Notes: generated from the letters alone by a model not told the origin. 54,599 nucleotides of DNA from Amycolatopsis jejuensis (GCF_000717335.1 NZ_JNYZ01000047.1:1-54599); one strand, 5' to 3'. Shown: positions 35,447 to 44,339, counted from the stretch's first letter. Translations and numbers: made by a program.

Positions 35447-36553
35447 ATGGAGCTCGGCCTGACGGACGAGCAGAAGCTGCTCGCCACCACTGTGGACACC
35501 CTCCTGCGGAAGCGGTACGACCCGGAGACCCGGCACGCGTTGCTCGGCTCGCCGGGCGGGTGGAGCCGCGAGATGTGGCAGCGCTATGCGGAACTCGGCC
35601 TGCTGGGGCTCGGTGTCGACGAGAGGTACGGCGGCGCCGGGACCGGCCTCACCGAGATCGCCGTGGTGATGGAAACCTTCGGCCGGCATCTGGTGCTCGA
35701 GCCGTTCCTGCCGACGGTCGTGCGGGCCGGGCAACTCGTGGCGGCCGCCGGTTCGGCCGCGCAGAAGGAACTGCTGCTGCCGCGCATCACACGGGGCGAG
35801 CTGCTCATGGCCTGGGCGCACACCGAGCGTGCCACCCGGCCGGTCGCTCGGGCCGTCCCGGCGGCGGACGGCTGGCGGCTGAGCGGGGAGAAGATCGCCG
35901 TCACCGGTGGCGACAGCGCCGAGGTGCTCGTGGTCACCGCTCATCGCCCTGACGGGAAACCTGGACTGTTCCTCGTCGATGCCGCCGCGACCCGCCAGCA
36001 GCCCTATCGGATGCACGACGGGCATCGGGGCGCCGACATCCGTCTGGACGACACGGTCGCCACCGCGCTGGGAACCGGAACCGACGTGACCGAAGTGATC
36101 GAGACCGTGCTCGACGCAACGATGGTTGCGCTCTGCGCCGAAGCAGTCGGGGCGATGGACCGGATGCTCGAACTCACGGTCGGCTACCTCAAAAGCCGGG
36201 CCCAGTTCGGCCACCCGATCGGCACCTTCCAGGTGCTGCGCCATCGAGCTGCCGACATGTACCTCTCGCTCGAGCAGGCGCGGTCGATGGCGCTGCTGGC
36301 CCGGCTCGCCGCCGACGGCCCGTCCGATGCCCGGCGGCGCGCGGCCGTGCGGGCGGCCAAGATCCAGGTCGACCTGTCGGCCCGGCACATTGGGCACGAG
36401 GCCGTCCAGCTGCACGGCGGGATCGGCATGACCGACGAATATCCGGTCTGCCACTATTTCAAGCGCACCACGGTGATCGCCCGCCTAGCCGGCGACCTCG
36501 ACGCGCTGGTCACCGGACTCGGCGAGCAGGGTGGGCTCATCCCGGCGGGCTGA
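35447..36553 (+). CDS. Acyl-CoA dehydrogenase, small partner
   Basis: This is a 368-residue acyl-CoA dehydrogenase, shorter and more divergent than its neighbour. The flavin motif is reduced (WAHTERATRPVARAV, no EPxxGSD) while the C-terminal half retains RAQFGHPIGTFQVLRHRAADMY and HGGIGMTDEYPVCHYFKRT. The lack of the EPGAGSD strand matches the subunit that lends part of the FAD or acyl site in heteromeric FadE enzymes. It is therefore read as the second chain of a heterotetramer with 34241-35410. It ends at a hairpin (36572-36600) that faces the converging aldehyde dehydrogenase. Confidence 0.85.
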   Translation: MELGLTDEQKLLATTVDTLLRKRYDPETRHALLGSPGGWSREMWQRYAELGLLGLGVDERYGGAGTGLTEIAVVMETFGRHLVLEPFLPTVVRAGQLVAAAGSAAQKELLLPRITRGELLMAWAHTERATRPVARAVPAADGWRLSGEKIAVTGGDSAEVLVVTAHRPDGKPGLFLVDAAATRQQPYRMHDGHRGADIRLDDTVATALGTGTDVTEVIETVLDATMVALCAEAVGAMDRMLELTVGYLKSRAQFGHPIGTFQVLRHRAADMYLSLEQARSMALLARLAADGPSDARRRAAVRAAKIQVDLSARHIGHEAVQLHGGIGMTDEYPVCHYFKRTTVIARLAGDLDALVTGLGEQGGLIPAG

Positions 36554-36571
36554 GCACGAACGCCCGGAGCA

Positions 36572-36600
36572 GGCCCCGCGGCGGCGGACGGTGCGGGGCC
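36572..36600. terminator. Hairpin terminator between converging operons
   Basis: An 8-bp perfect stem (GGCCCCGC and GCGGGGCC) encloses a 13-base loop. It lies 18 bases after the acyl-CoA dehydrogenase stop and 8 bases before the aldehyde dehydrogenase stop on the other strand. Confidence 0.6.
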
Positions 36601-36608
36601 GGCTCCGG

Positions 36609-38123
36609 TCAATGGCCCAGGGTGAACGGGTCTCGCGTCCCACCGGTCAGCTCGACCCACACGGACTTGACGGCGGTGTACTCGTGCATCACTTCCACCC
36701 CGTTCTCGACGCCGAGCCCGCTGGCCCCGCGCCCGCCGACCGGCATGTTGGGCCCCACGACGCGATAGCTGTTGATCCAGACCACGCCGACCTTCAGCCC
36801 GGCGGCGAGCCGATGGGCGCGATGGATGTCCTTGGTCCACACGGCACTGGCCAACCCGAACTCGGTGTCGTTGGCCAACGCGAGGGCTTCCTGCTCGGTA
36901 TCGAACGAACAGGCGCTCAGCACCGGTCCGAACACCTCCTCCCGCACGATCCGGCTCGCCGGGCCGACGTTCGTGAGGACCGTGGGCGCCACGAACAACC
37001 CGCCCTGCCCGCGCGCCGGACCGCCGCCGCACTCGATCTTGGCGCCTGCCGCGGCCGCTTCTTCCAGCAGCCCCAGCACCTTGTCGTACTGGGCCCGGTT
37101 GGCGATCGGCCCCATCTCGGTCGACGCCTGTGCTGGATCGCCCAGCCGGATGGCCTCGGCCCGTTCGACCACGGTGGACACCAGCCGGTCGAAGATGCTG
37201 CGGTGGGCGATCAGCCGCGAACCTGCCATGCAGGTCTGGCCCGCCGCGGCGAACACTCCGGCGACGATTCCGTTCGCGGCGGCGTCCAGATCGGCATCGG
37301 AAAAGACGATCTGAGCGCTCTTGCCGCCGAGTTCGAGAGTCGCCGGCTTGAGGTGCGCACCGGCCGAACCGGACACCCGGGCGCCGGTGGCGGTCGATCC
37401 GGTGAACGCGACCTTGTCGATCTGCGGGTGTTCGACCAGCGCCGCACCGAGCATCGGATCGGAGCCCACGACCACGTTGAGGACGCCCGCGGGCAGCCCG
37501 GCCTCGTGCAGCAACCGCGCGAGCACGAGGGTGGACGTCGGGGCATGCTCGGAAGGCTTTGCGACACAAGTGTTTCCCGCGGCCAGCAAGGGGGCGAGTT
37601 TCACCGTGAGCAGCAACAGGGGCGAATTCCACGCGGTGATCGCGCCGATGACGCCGATCGGCTCGCGCCGGGTGAAGGCGAAGTAGTCCGGGTTGAGCGG
37701 GGGCACGGTCCGCCCGTCGAGTTTGTCGGCCAGCCCGGCGAAGTAGTAGTAATACTGGGGCAGCGACTCCAGCTGTCCCCGCATTTCGCGCAACAGCTTG
37801 CCGTTGTCCCGGACCTCCAGATCCGCGAGCAGGTCACCGTTGTCCCGGATCGTGTCCCCGATCGTCCGGAGGACCTGCGCCCGCTCGAAACCGGTGCAGG
37901 CACCCCACTCCCCATCGAACGCCCGTCGCGCCGAGCCGACGGCCCGCTCCAGGTCTTCGGTGCCCGCGTCCGCGATCCGGGCCCAGGGCGCCTCCCGGTA
38001 AGGGTCCTCGGAGAGGAAGGTGGCCCCGCTCGCCGCAGGCACCACCTGCCCGTCGATGAACAGGCCGAACTCCTCCAGATCGGCGGGCGCTGCGCTGTGG
38101 TGGCGGGCAGGGGAGGTCGTCAC
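36609..38123 (-). CDS. Aldehyde dehydrogenase 3
   Basis: This is a 504-residue NAD(P)-dependent aldehyde dehydrogenase. Catalytic Cys lies in FAAAGQTCMAGSR and Glu in [13 protein letters not shown]. The cofactor strand is ITAWNSPLLLLTVKLAPLLAAG, with Ala instead of the usual Pro before Trp-Asn. It is a paralogue of 41039-42550: both have DNGKLLREMRGQL near residue 107 and end in TRDPFxLG. GTG at 38123 has GAAGGA upstream and its GTGA overlaps the stop of the GMC gene. It is the last gene of the operon from 42550, and an alcohol oxidase directly upstream suggests alcohol-aldehyde-acid oxidation in series. Confidence 0.9.
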   Translation of the reverse strand: MTTSPARHHSAAPADLEEFGLFIDGQVVPAASGATFLSEDPYREAPWARIADAGTEDLERAVGSARRAFDGEWGACTGFERAQVLRTIGDTIRDNGDLLADLEVRDNGKLLREMRGQLESLPQYYYYFAGLADKLDGRTVPPLNPDYFAFTRREPIGVIGAITAWNSPLLLLTVKLAPLLAAGNTCVAKPSEHAPTSTLVLARLLHEAGLPAGVLNVVVGSDPMLGAALVEHPQIDKVAFTGSTATGARVSGSAGAHLKPATLELGGKSAQIVFSDADLDAAANGIVAGVFAAAGQTCMAGSRLIAHRSIFDRLVSTVVERAEAIRLGDPAQASTEMGPIANRAQYDKVLGLLEEAAAAGAKIECGGGPARGQGGLFVAPTVLTNVGPASRIVREEVFGPVLSACSFDTEQEALALANDTEFGLASAVWTKDIHRAHRLAAGLKVGVVWINSYRVVGPNMPVGGRGASGLGVENGVEVMHEYTAVKSVWVELTGGTRDPFTLGH

Positions 38124-39778
38124 GACTGTCGTCCTTCGGCTCGGGAACGGATAAGGTCGGCAGCGCGCTCACCCACCATGACCACTGGGGCATACGTACC
38201 ACCGCTCACCAGCGACGGAATCACCGAAGCGTCGGCGACCCGCAGTCCCTCGACCCCTCGGACGCGCAACTCGAGATCGACGACCGAGCGATCGTCGGCA
38301 CCCATCCGGCAGGTGCCCACCGGATGGTGCCCGACCGCCGACCTGGACCGCAGGTACTCGCCCAGCTGCTCGTCACTGCGGATCGCGTCGCCGGGGGCGA
38401 TCTCACCGCCGGTGTAAGGGCCGAGCGCCTCGGAACGGAAGATTTCCCGCACCATCCTGATCCCGGCGACGAGATCGGCGAGGTCGTCGGGATCCTTGAA
38501 CATGACGTGGTCGATCACCGGCCGATCAGCCGGATCGGCGCTGCGCAACCGGACCGACCCGGTACTCCGGGGGTGGTTGAGCCACACCGAAGCCGTCATC
38601 CGCGGGTCGGTGGGAACGGTGACGTCGCGGTAGCCCTCGTAGGCTGCGTTCTGCGGTTTCGCCGGTGCCACAGCGAACGGGGCGAACAGGAACTGGAAGT
38701 CGGGTCTGGTACTCGTTTCGTGCAGCTTCGCCAGTACGACCGCGCAGGCCGGCGCGGTGGTGGCAGCGCCGCGGCCACGCAGAAGGAAGTCCAGGCCGTG
38801 CTTGACGACACCCCGCGGATTCAGGTCTTGATTCAGCGTCGGGATCCTCGCCGAGAAGACGACGCTCGCCCGAGCATGCTCCTGCAGGTTGGCACCTACT
38901 TCAGGCAGGTCGGCCACGACGGCGATACCCTTGGCGCGCAACTCGTCGGCAGGGCCGGCTCCCGAAAGCAAGAGCAGGCGTGGCGAGCCGATGGCTCCCG
39001 CTGCCAGCACGACCTCTCGCCGGACGTCGACCGTGACGATCCGATCGCCGGCGACGTACTCGATACCGGTTGCCCGGCCCCGGTCGATCACCACCCGGCG
39101 GACCGTCACCCCGGTGCGCAGCCGGAGATTGCGCCGTCGCCGGGCAGGGGTGAGGTATGCCGTGGCCGAGCTGCTGCGAAAACCGCGGCGCTGAGCGACC
39201 TGCATGGCGCCGGCGCCGTCATTCACCCCGCGGTTCATGTCTTCCCGCCGCCGATGGCCGCGCTGCCCGGCTCCCTCGATGAACGCGTCGATGAGGCGGT
39301 GGCCGACACCGGCATCGCGAACCCGGATCCGGCCCGTCCGTCCCCGGCCGGCGCCGCCGTTCTCGGCCCGTTCGGAGCGGCGCAGGTAAGGCAGCACAGC
39401 CTCGTAGTCCCACCGGGTCCGTTCCGACGACGGCCAAGCGTCGTAGTCGGCCGGGCTGCCGCGCATCCAGCCGGTGGCATTGACCGAGCTCGACCCGCCG
39501 AGAATCCGCCCGGCGGGCCATTCCTCGACCCTGCCGTCCCGGGACGGGTCCGGTTCGGGCACGTAGGACCAGTTCGTCTTCGGCGGGGTGCGGACGAAGC
39601 CGACCGGCAGCCGGACGAACGGGCTGACGTCGGTTCTGCCGGCCTCCAGCAAGAGCACCGAGGTGTCCGGGGACTCGCTCAGCCGGTTCGCCAGCACGCA
39701 TCCCGCCGTGCCGGCGCCGACGATCACGTAGTCATAGGTTTCGCGTCCGCCGCGGTCTTCAGTCAGTACCATCTTCAC
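38120..39778 (-). CDS. GMC-family FAD alcohol oxidoreductase
   Basis: This is a 552-residue glucose-methanol-choline oxidoreductase. FAD is bound by YVIVGAGTAGCVLANRL near 17-33 and the GMC signature GGSSSVNATGWMRG near 95. The catalytic His is expected in SAVGHHPVGTCRMG close to the end. The second catalytic residue of the family (His or Asn in SGNTNAP) is Tyr here (SGGTYAPVVMVG), which is unusual. It oxidises an alcohol to an aldehyde. The start is GTG 39778, which overlaps the CaiB stop (GTGA); an ATG two codons later is possible. It works beside two aldehyde dehydrogenases in the same operon. Confidence 0.87.
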   Translation of the reverse strand: MKMVLTEDRGGRETYDYVIVGAGTAGCVLANRLSESPDTSVLLLEAGRTDVSPFVRLPVGFVRTPPKTNWSYVPEPDPSRDGRVEEWPAGRILGGSSSVNATGWMRGSPADYDAWPSSERTRWDYEAVLPYLRRSERAENGGAGRGRTGRIRVRDAGVGHRLIDAFIEGAGQRGHRRREDMNRGVNDGAGAMQVAQRRGFRSSSATAYLTPARRRRNLRLRTGVTVRRVVIDRGRATGIEYVAGDRIVTVDVRREVVLAAGAIGSPRLLLLSGAGPADELRAKGIAVVADLPEVGANLQEHARASVVFSARIPTLNQDLNPRGVVKHGLDFLLRGRGAATTAPACAVVLAKLHETSTRPDFQFLFAPFAVAPAKPQNAAYEGYRDVTVPTDPRMTASVWLNHPRSTGSVRLRSADPADRPVIDHVMFKDPDDLADLVAGIRMVREIFRSEALGPYTGGEIAPGDAIRSDEQLGEYLRSRSAVGHHPVGTCRMGADDRSVVDLELRVRGVEGLRVADASVIPSLVSGGTYAPVVMVGERAADLIRSRAEGRQS

Positions 39779-40995
39779 CGGCCTGCCGTCCCCGTTGCCG
39801 CGCCGAGCGAGAGAATCTCGCCGATTTCGTGGTCTCCGTAGCCGAGGAGGTCACGCAGCACGCTCGTGGTGTCTTCGCCGTACCTGGGCGGTGGGGCGTA
39901 CCCGCGCTCTCTGATATCGGTTTTGATCGGATTTCCGATGAGCTTGATGTCTCGTTCGCCCGCCGGCAGATCGAGCACCATGTTGCGCGCCTTCGCTTGT
40001 TCCCCGTGCAGCGCCTCGGCCATGGTACGCACCTCGGCGAACGGGACGTTGTTCTCCCAGAAGAGCGCCTTCCACTCGTCGGCAGGTTTTCCACCCAGCA
40101 CTTCGTTCGCGAGGGCCCGCAATTCCGCGATGTGCTGCGCTCGCGCGGTCGGATGAGCGAACCGCGGGTCGCTCAGCCATTCCCGGCGATCGATCGCCGT
40201 GCAGAACGACCGCCACTGCGGCTCGCGATGCGCCGTGATCACCAGCGGCCTCGTGGCCGTCGTGAAGACGCCCCACATGCTGCGGTCGGAAACGTGGGGT
40301 GATTCGCCGAAGTTCATGGCGGTGACGCCGTGCCCGATGAACCACGAGAGGACCGCGTCGAACATCGCGACTTCGATGCACCGTCCCCGGCCGGTCCGCC
40401 GCCGGTACTCGAGTGCGGCGGGTACCGCGATCGCGCAGTACATTCCGGCGGCCAGATCACCCACCGAGACGTACGGGTACGCGAGCTGCCCGTCCTCGCC
40501 GGATTTGCCGATGTAGTCGAGCATGCCGGTCTCGGCAAGCACCGTGATGTCGAACGCGGCACGGTCGCTCAGCGGTCCGCTACCGCCATAGCCGGAAATC
40601 GCGCACGTGATGATGTCGGATTTGCGACGCTGTAAGGACTCGTGGTCCACGCCCAGTTTGCGGGGCACCCTCGGCCGGTAGTTGTGCACGACCACGTCAG
40701 CTTGTTCGACGAGTTCGTAGAACGTGGCCTTGCCGCGCGGGTGTGCGAGCGGAAGCACCACGCTGCGCTTCCCCCGGTTCACGGACACGAAATACGGGTC
40801 CATGCTGCCGTACAATTCCAGTTCCGGCTGCATGATCGAGCGCTCGTGCGGGGTTCCCGGCGGCTCCTCGATCTTGATCACCTCGGCTCCGAGATCAGCG
40901 AGGATCTGGGTGGCGAAAGGCCCGGAGGTGGCCTTGGTGAGGTCGAGGATCCGGACTCCGCCCAGGAGTCCCTCCCCCATCGCCGAGCCGGTCAT
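39775..40995 (-). CDS. CaiB/BaiF class III CoA-transferase 2
   Basis: This is a 406-residue class III CoA-transferase. It has LLGGVRILDLTKATSGPFATQILADLGAEVIKIE at the N terminus. The likely catalytic Asp lies in VSVGDLAAGMYCAIAVPAALEYRR, and NVPFAEVRTMAEAL is the C-terminal landmark. AAGGAGG lies 9 bases before ATG 40995. The operon order is aldehyde dehydrogenase, this gene, GMC oxidoreductase, aldehyde dehydrogenase. It probably attaches CoA to the acid made by that oxidation sequence, using another CoA ester as donor. Confidence 0.88.
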   Translation of the reverse strand: MTGSAMGEGLLGGVRILDLTKATSGPFATQILADLGAEVIKIEEPPGTPHERSIMQPELELYGSMDPYFVSVNRGKRSVVLPLAHPRGKATFYELVEQADVVVHNYRPRVPRKLGVDHESLQRRKSDIITCAISGYGGSGPLSDRAAFDITVLAETGMLDYIGKSGEDGQLAYPYVSVGDLAAGMYCAIAVPAALEYRRRTGRGRCIEVAMFDAVLSWFIGHGVTAMNFGESPHVSDRSMWGVFTTATRPLVITAHREPQWRSFCTAIDRREWLSDPRFAHPTARAQHIAELRALANEVLGGKPADEWKALFWENNVPFAEVRTMAEALHGEQAKARNMVLDLPAGERDIKLIGNPIKTDIRERGYAPPPRYGEDTTSVLRDLLGYGDHEIGEILSLGAATGTAGR

Positions 40996-41038
40996 CGTCG
41001 AGCCTCCTTCTGCCTCGGGAATCCACTGTGGACCACGA

Positions 41039-42550
41039 TCACCCCAGTACGAACGGATCCCTGGTGTCGTCGGAAAGGTTCACCCAGACCGATTTCGTCT
41101 CGGTGTACTCGCGCACCGCGTCCATGCCGTTTTCCCTGCCGATGCCGCTCTGCTTGAAGCCCCCGAACGGCACGCTGTAGCTGGTGAGCCGGTACTCGTT
41201 GACCCACACCGACCCGGCCTTCACCCGGTGCGCCACGCGATGCGCACGCCGCACGTTGTCCGTCCAGATTCCGGCGCCGAGACCGAACGGGATGTCGTTC
41301 GCGATGGTGACCGCGGATTCCTCGTCGTCGAACGGAATCACGGCCAGCACCGGGCCGAACACCTCCTCCTGCGCAATCCGCATGGAGTTGTCCACGTCCG
41401 CGAGAATCGTCGGCTCGAAGAAGAACCCCCTGGCCAGTTCCGGACTGTCCGGACGTTTTCCGCCCGTGACCACGGAGGCGCCTTCGGCTGTCGCGATGTC
41501 GACGTACGAGGCCACCTTGTCGAGCTGCTCCTGGAAAGCGATCGGTCCCATCTCGGTGGTTTCGCCGAACGGGTCTCCCAGCCGGATCGTGCGGGCCCGC
41601 GCGGCGATCCGGGACACGAGTTCGTCGTGCACCCGCCGATGCACCAGGAGCCGGCTCCCCGCCACGCAGGTCTGGCCGGCGGCAGCGAAGATGCCGGCGA
41701 CGACGCCGTTCGCGGCAGCTTCGAGGTCGGCGTCGTCGAATACGATGTTCGGCGACTTCCCGCCGAGTTCAAGAGTGACCCGGGCCACGTGGTCCGCAGC
41801 GGACTTCATCACCTTGATGCCGCTCGCCGTCGAACCCGTGAAGGAGACCTTCGCGACCCCGGGATGCGCGGTCAGCAGCTGCCCGGTCCGGCCGTCCCCG
41901 GTCACGACGTTCACCACACCGTCGGGAATTCCGGCGCGTGCGACGAGTTTCGCGAAGGCGAGAACCGACGCCGGAGTCTGCTCCGCCGGTTTGATGACGA
42001 ACATGCACCCCGCGGCGAGACCGGGGGCCAGCTTGTTGGCCAGGATCAGCAACGGGCTGTTCCACGGAAGGATGAGCCCGACGACCCCGACCGGCTCGTG
42101 GCGCGTGTAGACGAGCAGGTTCGGCTTCGGGTCCGGCGGCGTGACCCCCTCCAGCTTGTCCGCCATCCCGCCGAAGTACTCGTACCACCCCGGCAAGGCC
42201 TTGAGCTGGCCCCGCATTTCGCGCAGCAGCTTGCCGTTGTCGAGGCTCTCCAGTACCGCGAGCTCCTCGGCCTGCTCCGCGATGAGCTCGCCGAGCCGGC
42301 GGATCCGCCGGCCGCGTTCGGCCGCGGGCATCGCTCCCCACGGACCGTCGAGCGCCTTGCCGGCGAGCGTGACGGCCGCATCGACGTCGGCCGCTCCGGC
42401 CGCCGGAGCCGTCGCCCAGACCCGGCCGGTGAACGGATTGACGGAGGCGAACCGCTCGCCGGAGCGCGCGCCGACCCAGTCCGCCCCGATCAGCATGTCG
42501 AATTCCCGTGGCTCGGCGTCCACGGCCGGCCTGGTCGCCGTCTCGGTCAT
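41039..42550 (-). CDS. Aldehyde dehydrogenase 4
   Basis: This is a 503-residue NAD(P)-dependent aldehyde dehydrogenase. The motifs are LPWNSPLLILANKLAPGLAAG (cofactor strand), [14 protein letters not shown] (Glu), FAAAGQTCVAGSR (Cys) and FKQSGIGRENG. It is the paralogue of 36609-38123, sharing DNGKLLREMRGQL and the C-terminal TRDPFVLG. AGGAG precedes ATG. It is the first gene of the operon down to 36609, behind operator copy 6. Two members of one aldehyde dehydrogenase subtype in one operon suggests two aldehydes, or a dialdehyde oxidised stepwise. Confidence 0.9.
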   Translation of the reverse strand: MTETATRPAVDAEPREFDMLIGADWVGARSGERFASVNPFTGRVWATAPAAGAADVDAAVTLAGKALDGPWGAMPAAERGRRIRRLGELIAEQAEELAVLESLDNGKLLREMRGQLKALPGWYEYFGGMADKLEGVTPPDPKPNLLVYTRHEPVGVVGLILPWNSPLLILANKLAPGLAAGCMFVIKPAEQTPASVLAFAKLVARAGIPDGVVNVVTGDGRTGQLLTAHPGVAKVSFTGSTASGIKVMKSAADHVARVTLELGGKSPNIVFDDADLEAAANGVVAGIFAAAGQTCVAGSRLLVHRRVHDELVSRIAARARTIRLGDPFGETTEMGPIAFQEQLDKVASYVDIATAEGASVVTGGKRPDSPELARGFFFEPTILADVDNSMRIAQEEVFGPVLAVIPFDDEESAVTIANDIPFGLGAGIWTDNVRRAHRVAHRVKAGSVWVNEYRLTSYSVPFGGFKQSGIGRENGMDAVREYTETKSVWVNLSDDTRDPFVLG

Positions 42551-42707
42551 GGTGCTCCTGTTCCAGACATGCGCACCGGACGACGATCGCCCGGGCTTTT
42601 CCGCATGGGGGCGCGAGCAATCCCGCCGGCCCCGCCGGGGACACCCCTGGTCCCCGCAAGCGCTGCACCAGTGTGGTTCGACACCGGGGGCAACGTCAAG
42701 ACTTTTT

Positions 42708-42741
42708 CAACCATTGAGTCTATATTCGTCTCTGCAGTCGA
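42708..42741. promoter_or_regulatory. 34-bp composite operator, copy 6 (upstream of 42550)
   Basis: Reads CAACCATTGAGTCTA, TATT, CGTCTCTGCAGTCGA. TTGAAA (complement of 42705-42710) overlaps its edge as a leftward -35; I see no good -10 at 17-18 bases. It lies 158 bases upstream of the ALDH start and 45 bases from copy 7. Confidence 0.6.
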
Positions 42742-42785
42742 TATTTGGCACGCCCGCGCCGCGGCGGGCGACCCGATCCCCCCAT

Positions 42786-42819
42786 TGACCCGTTGGTAGA
42801 TTTTCAATGACCGTGTTGG
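42786..42819. promoter_or_regulatory. 34-bp composite operator, copy 7 (upstream of TetR 2)
   Basis: Reads TGACCCGTTGGTAGA, TTTT, CAATGACCGTGTTGG. This keeps the 15-4-15 spacing but with the weakest match of the first site. A rightward TTGGTT (42816-42821) overlaps its right edge, 65 bases before the GTG start of the regulator. It suggests autoregulation. Confidence 0.45.
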
Positions 42820-42886
42820 TTATCAAACACGACTGCGTGTATCCTCGTCGTCAGGCGAGCCGCAGGCAGGCAAAGGGGTGGTACTG

Positions 42887-43522
42887 GTGGTCACGGCGAA
42901 GGTGGCAGCGCAGGAAACCGGGCAGCCCCCGATGGGCCGGGTCCAGCGCAAGCGGACGCAGAAGATCCGGGAGATCCTCCTCGCCACCGCCCGGGTGCTC
43001 AACAGCGACGGCTACCACGCCATGAACATGGACAGCGTCGCCGAGAAGATGGACTTGACCAAGGCCACGCTGTACCACTACTTCAGCAGCAAGGACGAGC
43101 TCGTCGTGGCCTGCCTCAACCTCGTGGCGGAGGAGGTCAACGACCGGCTGAAGGAGCTCGCGGCGGAAACCCGCGACCTCGGCGCCAGGGAGCGCCTCCG
43201 GGCACTCATCCACGAGCAGCTCGTGATCCTGCTGGTCGACTACCCCGAAGCCGCGCGTTTGTTCGCGCAGCCGCTGGAGTGGCCTGCCGAGCACCGCAAA
43301 CTGATCCGCACCTTGCGCGAACCCCACGACGCCGTGTTCCGGGAAGCTGTCCAGGCCGGCGTGGATTCGGGCGAACTGAGCTCTGCCGACCCCAGCCTTG
43401 CGCTGCATTGCATCTACGGCGCGCTGAACTTCGCGCCGGTGTGGGCGCGCCCGCAGAGCCGGACCGCAGCCAAGCGGCTCGCCGACACCATGTGCGCCAC
43501 CCTGATGAAGTTGTTCAGCTGA
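42887..43522 (+). CDS. TetR-family regulator 2
   Basis: This is a 211-residue TetR protein, a paralogue of regulator 1. Helix-turn-helix residues about 20-65 read QRKRTQKIREILLATA, SDGYHAMNMDSVAEKMDLTKATLYHYFSSKDELV. The ligand domain is also alike (LVILLVDYPEAARLFAQPLEWPAEH, HCIYGALNFAPVWARPQSR). GTG at 42887 is chosen because AAAGGGG ends 8 bases before it; an earlier in-frame GTG at 42878 lies inside that site. It overlaps the converging SDR by 8 bases at the stops. With identical recognition helices, both regulators could bind the same operators and respond to different CoA esters. Confidence 0.87.
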   Translation: MVTAKVAAQETGQPPMGRVQRKRTQKIREILLATARVLNSDGYHAMNMDSVAEKMDLTKATLYHYFSSKDELVVACLNLVAEEVNDRLKELAAETRDLGARERLRALIHEQLVILLVDYPEAARLFAQPLEWPAEHRKLIRTLREPHDAVFREAVQAGVDSGELSSADPSLALHCIYGALNFAPVWARPQSRTAAKRLADTMCATLMKLFS

Positions 43523-44339
43523 CCTGGCCACGGTCCTCCGGCAGCAGCACGCCCTTCGCGACCTCGGAAACCGGGTAACCGCCGTCGACCCGCAGGCAAT
43601 GCCCGACGACGAAGCTGTTGCGCGGATCCAAGAGGAAACCCACCGCGCGCGAGATGTCGCCGGGCGCGCCCAGCCGTTCCGCCAGGCTGGCGGCCTCGAG
43701 CTTGGCGACCCGTGCTCCGTCATCGCGAAACTGCACGTTCATTTCGGTGGCGATGAATCCCGGCGCCACCGAGTTGACCCGGATACCCCGCGGTGCGAGT
43801 TCGATGGCGAGGCACCGCATCACCGCTTCGACCGCACCTTTCGTGGCCGCATAGGCGGATTGCCCGGCGATCCCGGTGTGCCCGGACACCGACGACACGA
43901 ATACGACGCCAGCCGGAGCGGACAGCTTCGGCAGCAGCGCCTGGACGAGGAGGTACGGCGCACGGACGTTGGTGCGCCACATCTGCTCGAGATCATGCGG
44001 GGTCTGGTCCGCGATCAGCCCAGGACGGAAGACCCCCGCGGCGTGCACAACGCCGTCCATCCGGGCGCCGCCCGACCCGGCTTCATCCGCAAGTGCGTCC
44101 AGGTCGTCGTCCGCCAGATCGGCCCTCAGCCATTGGTGCCCGGGCCCTTCGCAGGTTTCGACGGTTCGCCGGAGCCGGGTTTCGTCCCGGCCGACGGCGA
44201 CGATCCGGGCACCTTCCGCCGCAAGATGCCGGCACACCGCGGCTCCGATGCCTGAGCTCGCCCCGGTGACCAGGTAACGCTGGCCCGCATGTGCGCCAGG
44301 ATTTGCCGGGGACTTGTCGTTGGTTCGTCCGGTGGTCAC
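43515..44339 (-). CDS. Short-chain dehydrogenase/reductase
   Basis: This is a 274-residue classical SDR. It has VTGASSGIGAAVCRHL near 24-39, HAAGVF in place of NAG (Ala-Ala-Gly), the VSSVSGHTG Ser and YAATK as catalytic Tyr-Lys. PGFIATEMN follows, and the C-terminal CLRVDGGYPVSEV is of the usual kind. The start is GTG 44339, in GTGA overlap with the stop of the preceding SDR. It has an 18-residue N-terminal extension before the first strand. It is the last gene of the ABC-transporter operon. Confidence 0.86.
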   Translation of the reverse strand: MTTGRTNDKSPANPGAHAGQRYLVTGASSGIGAAVCRHLAAEGARIVAVGRDETRLRRTVETCEGPGHQWLRADLADDDLDALADEAGSGGARMDGVVHAAGVFRPGLIADQTPHDLEQMWRTNVRAPYLLVQALLPKLSAPAGVVFVSSVSGHTGIAGQSAYAATKGAVEAVMRCLAIELAPRGIRVNSVAPGFIATEMNVQFRDDGARVAKLEAASLAERLGAPGDISRAVGFLLDPRNSFVVGHCLRVDGGYPVSEVAKGVLLPEDRGQVS

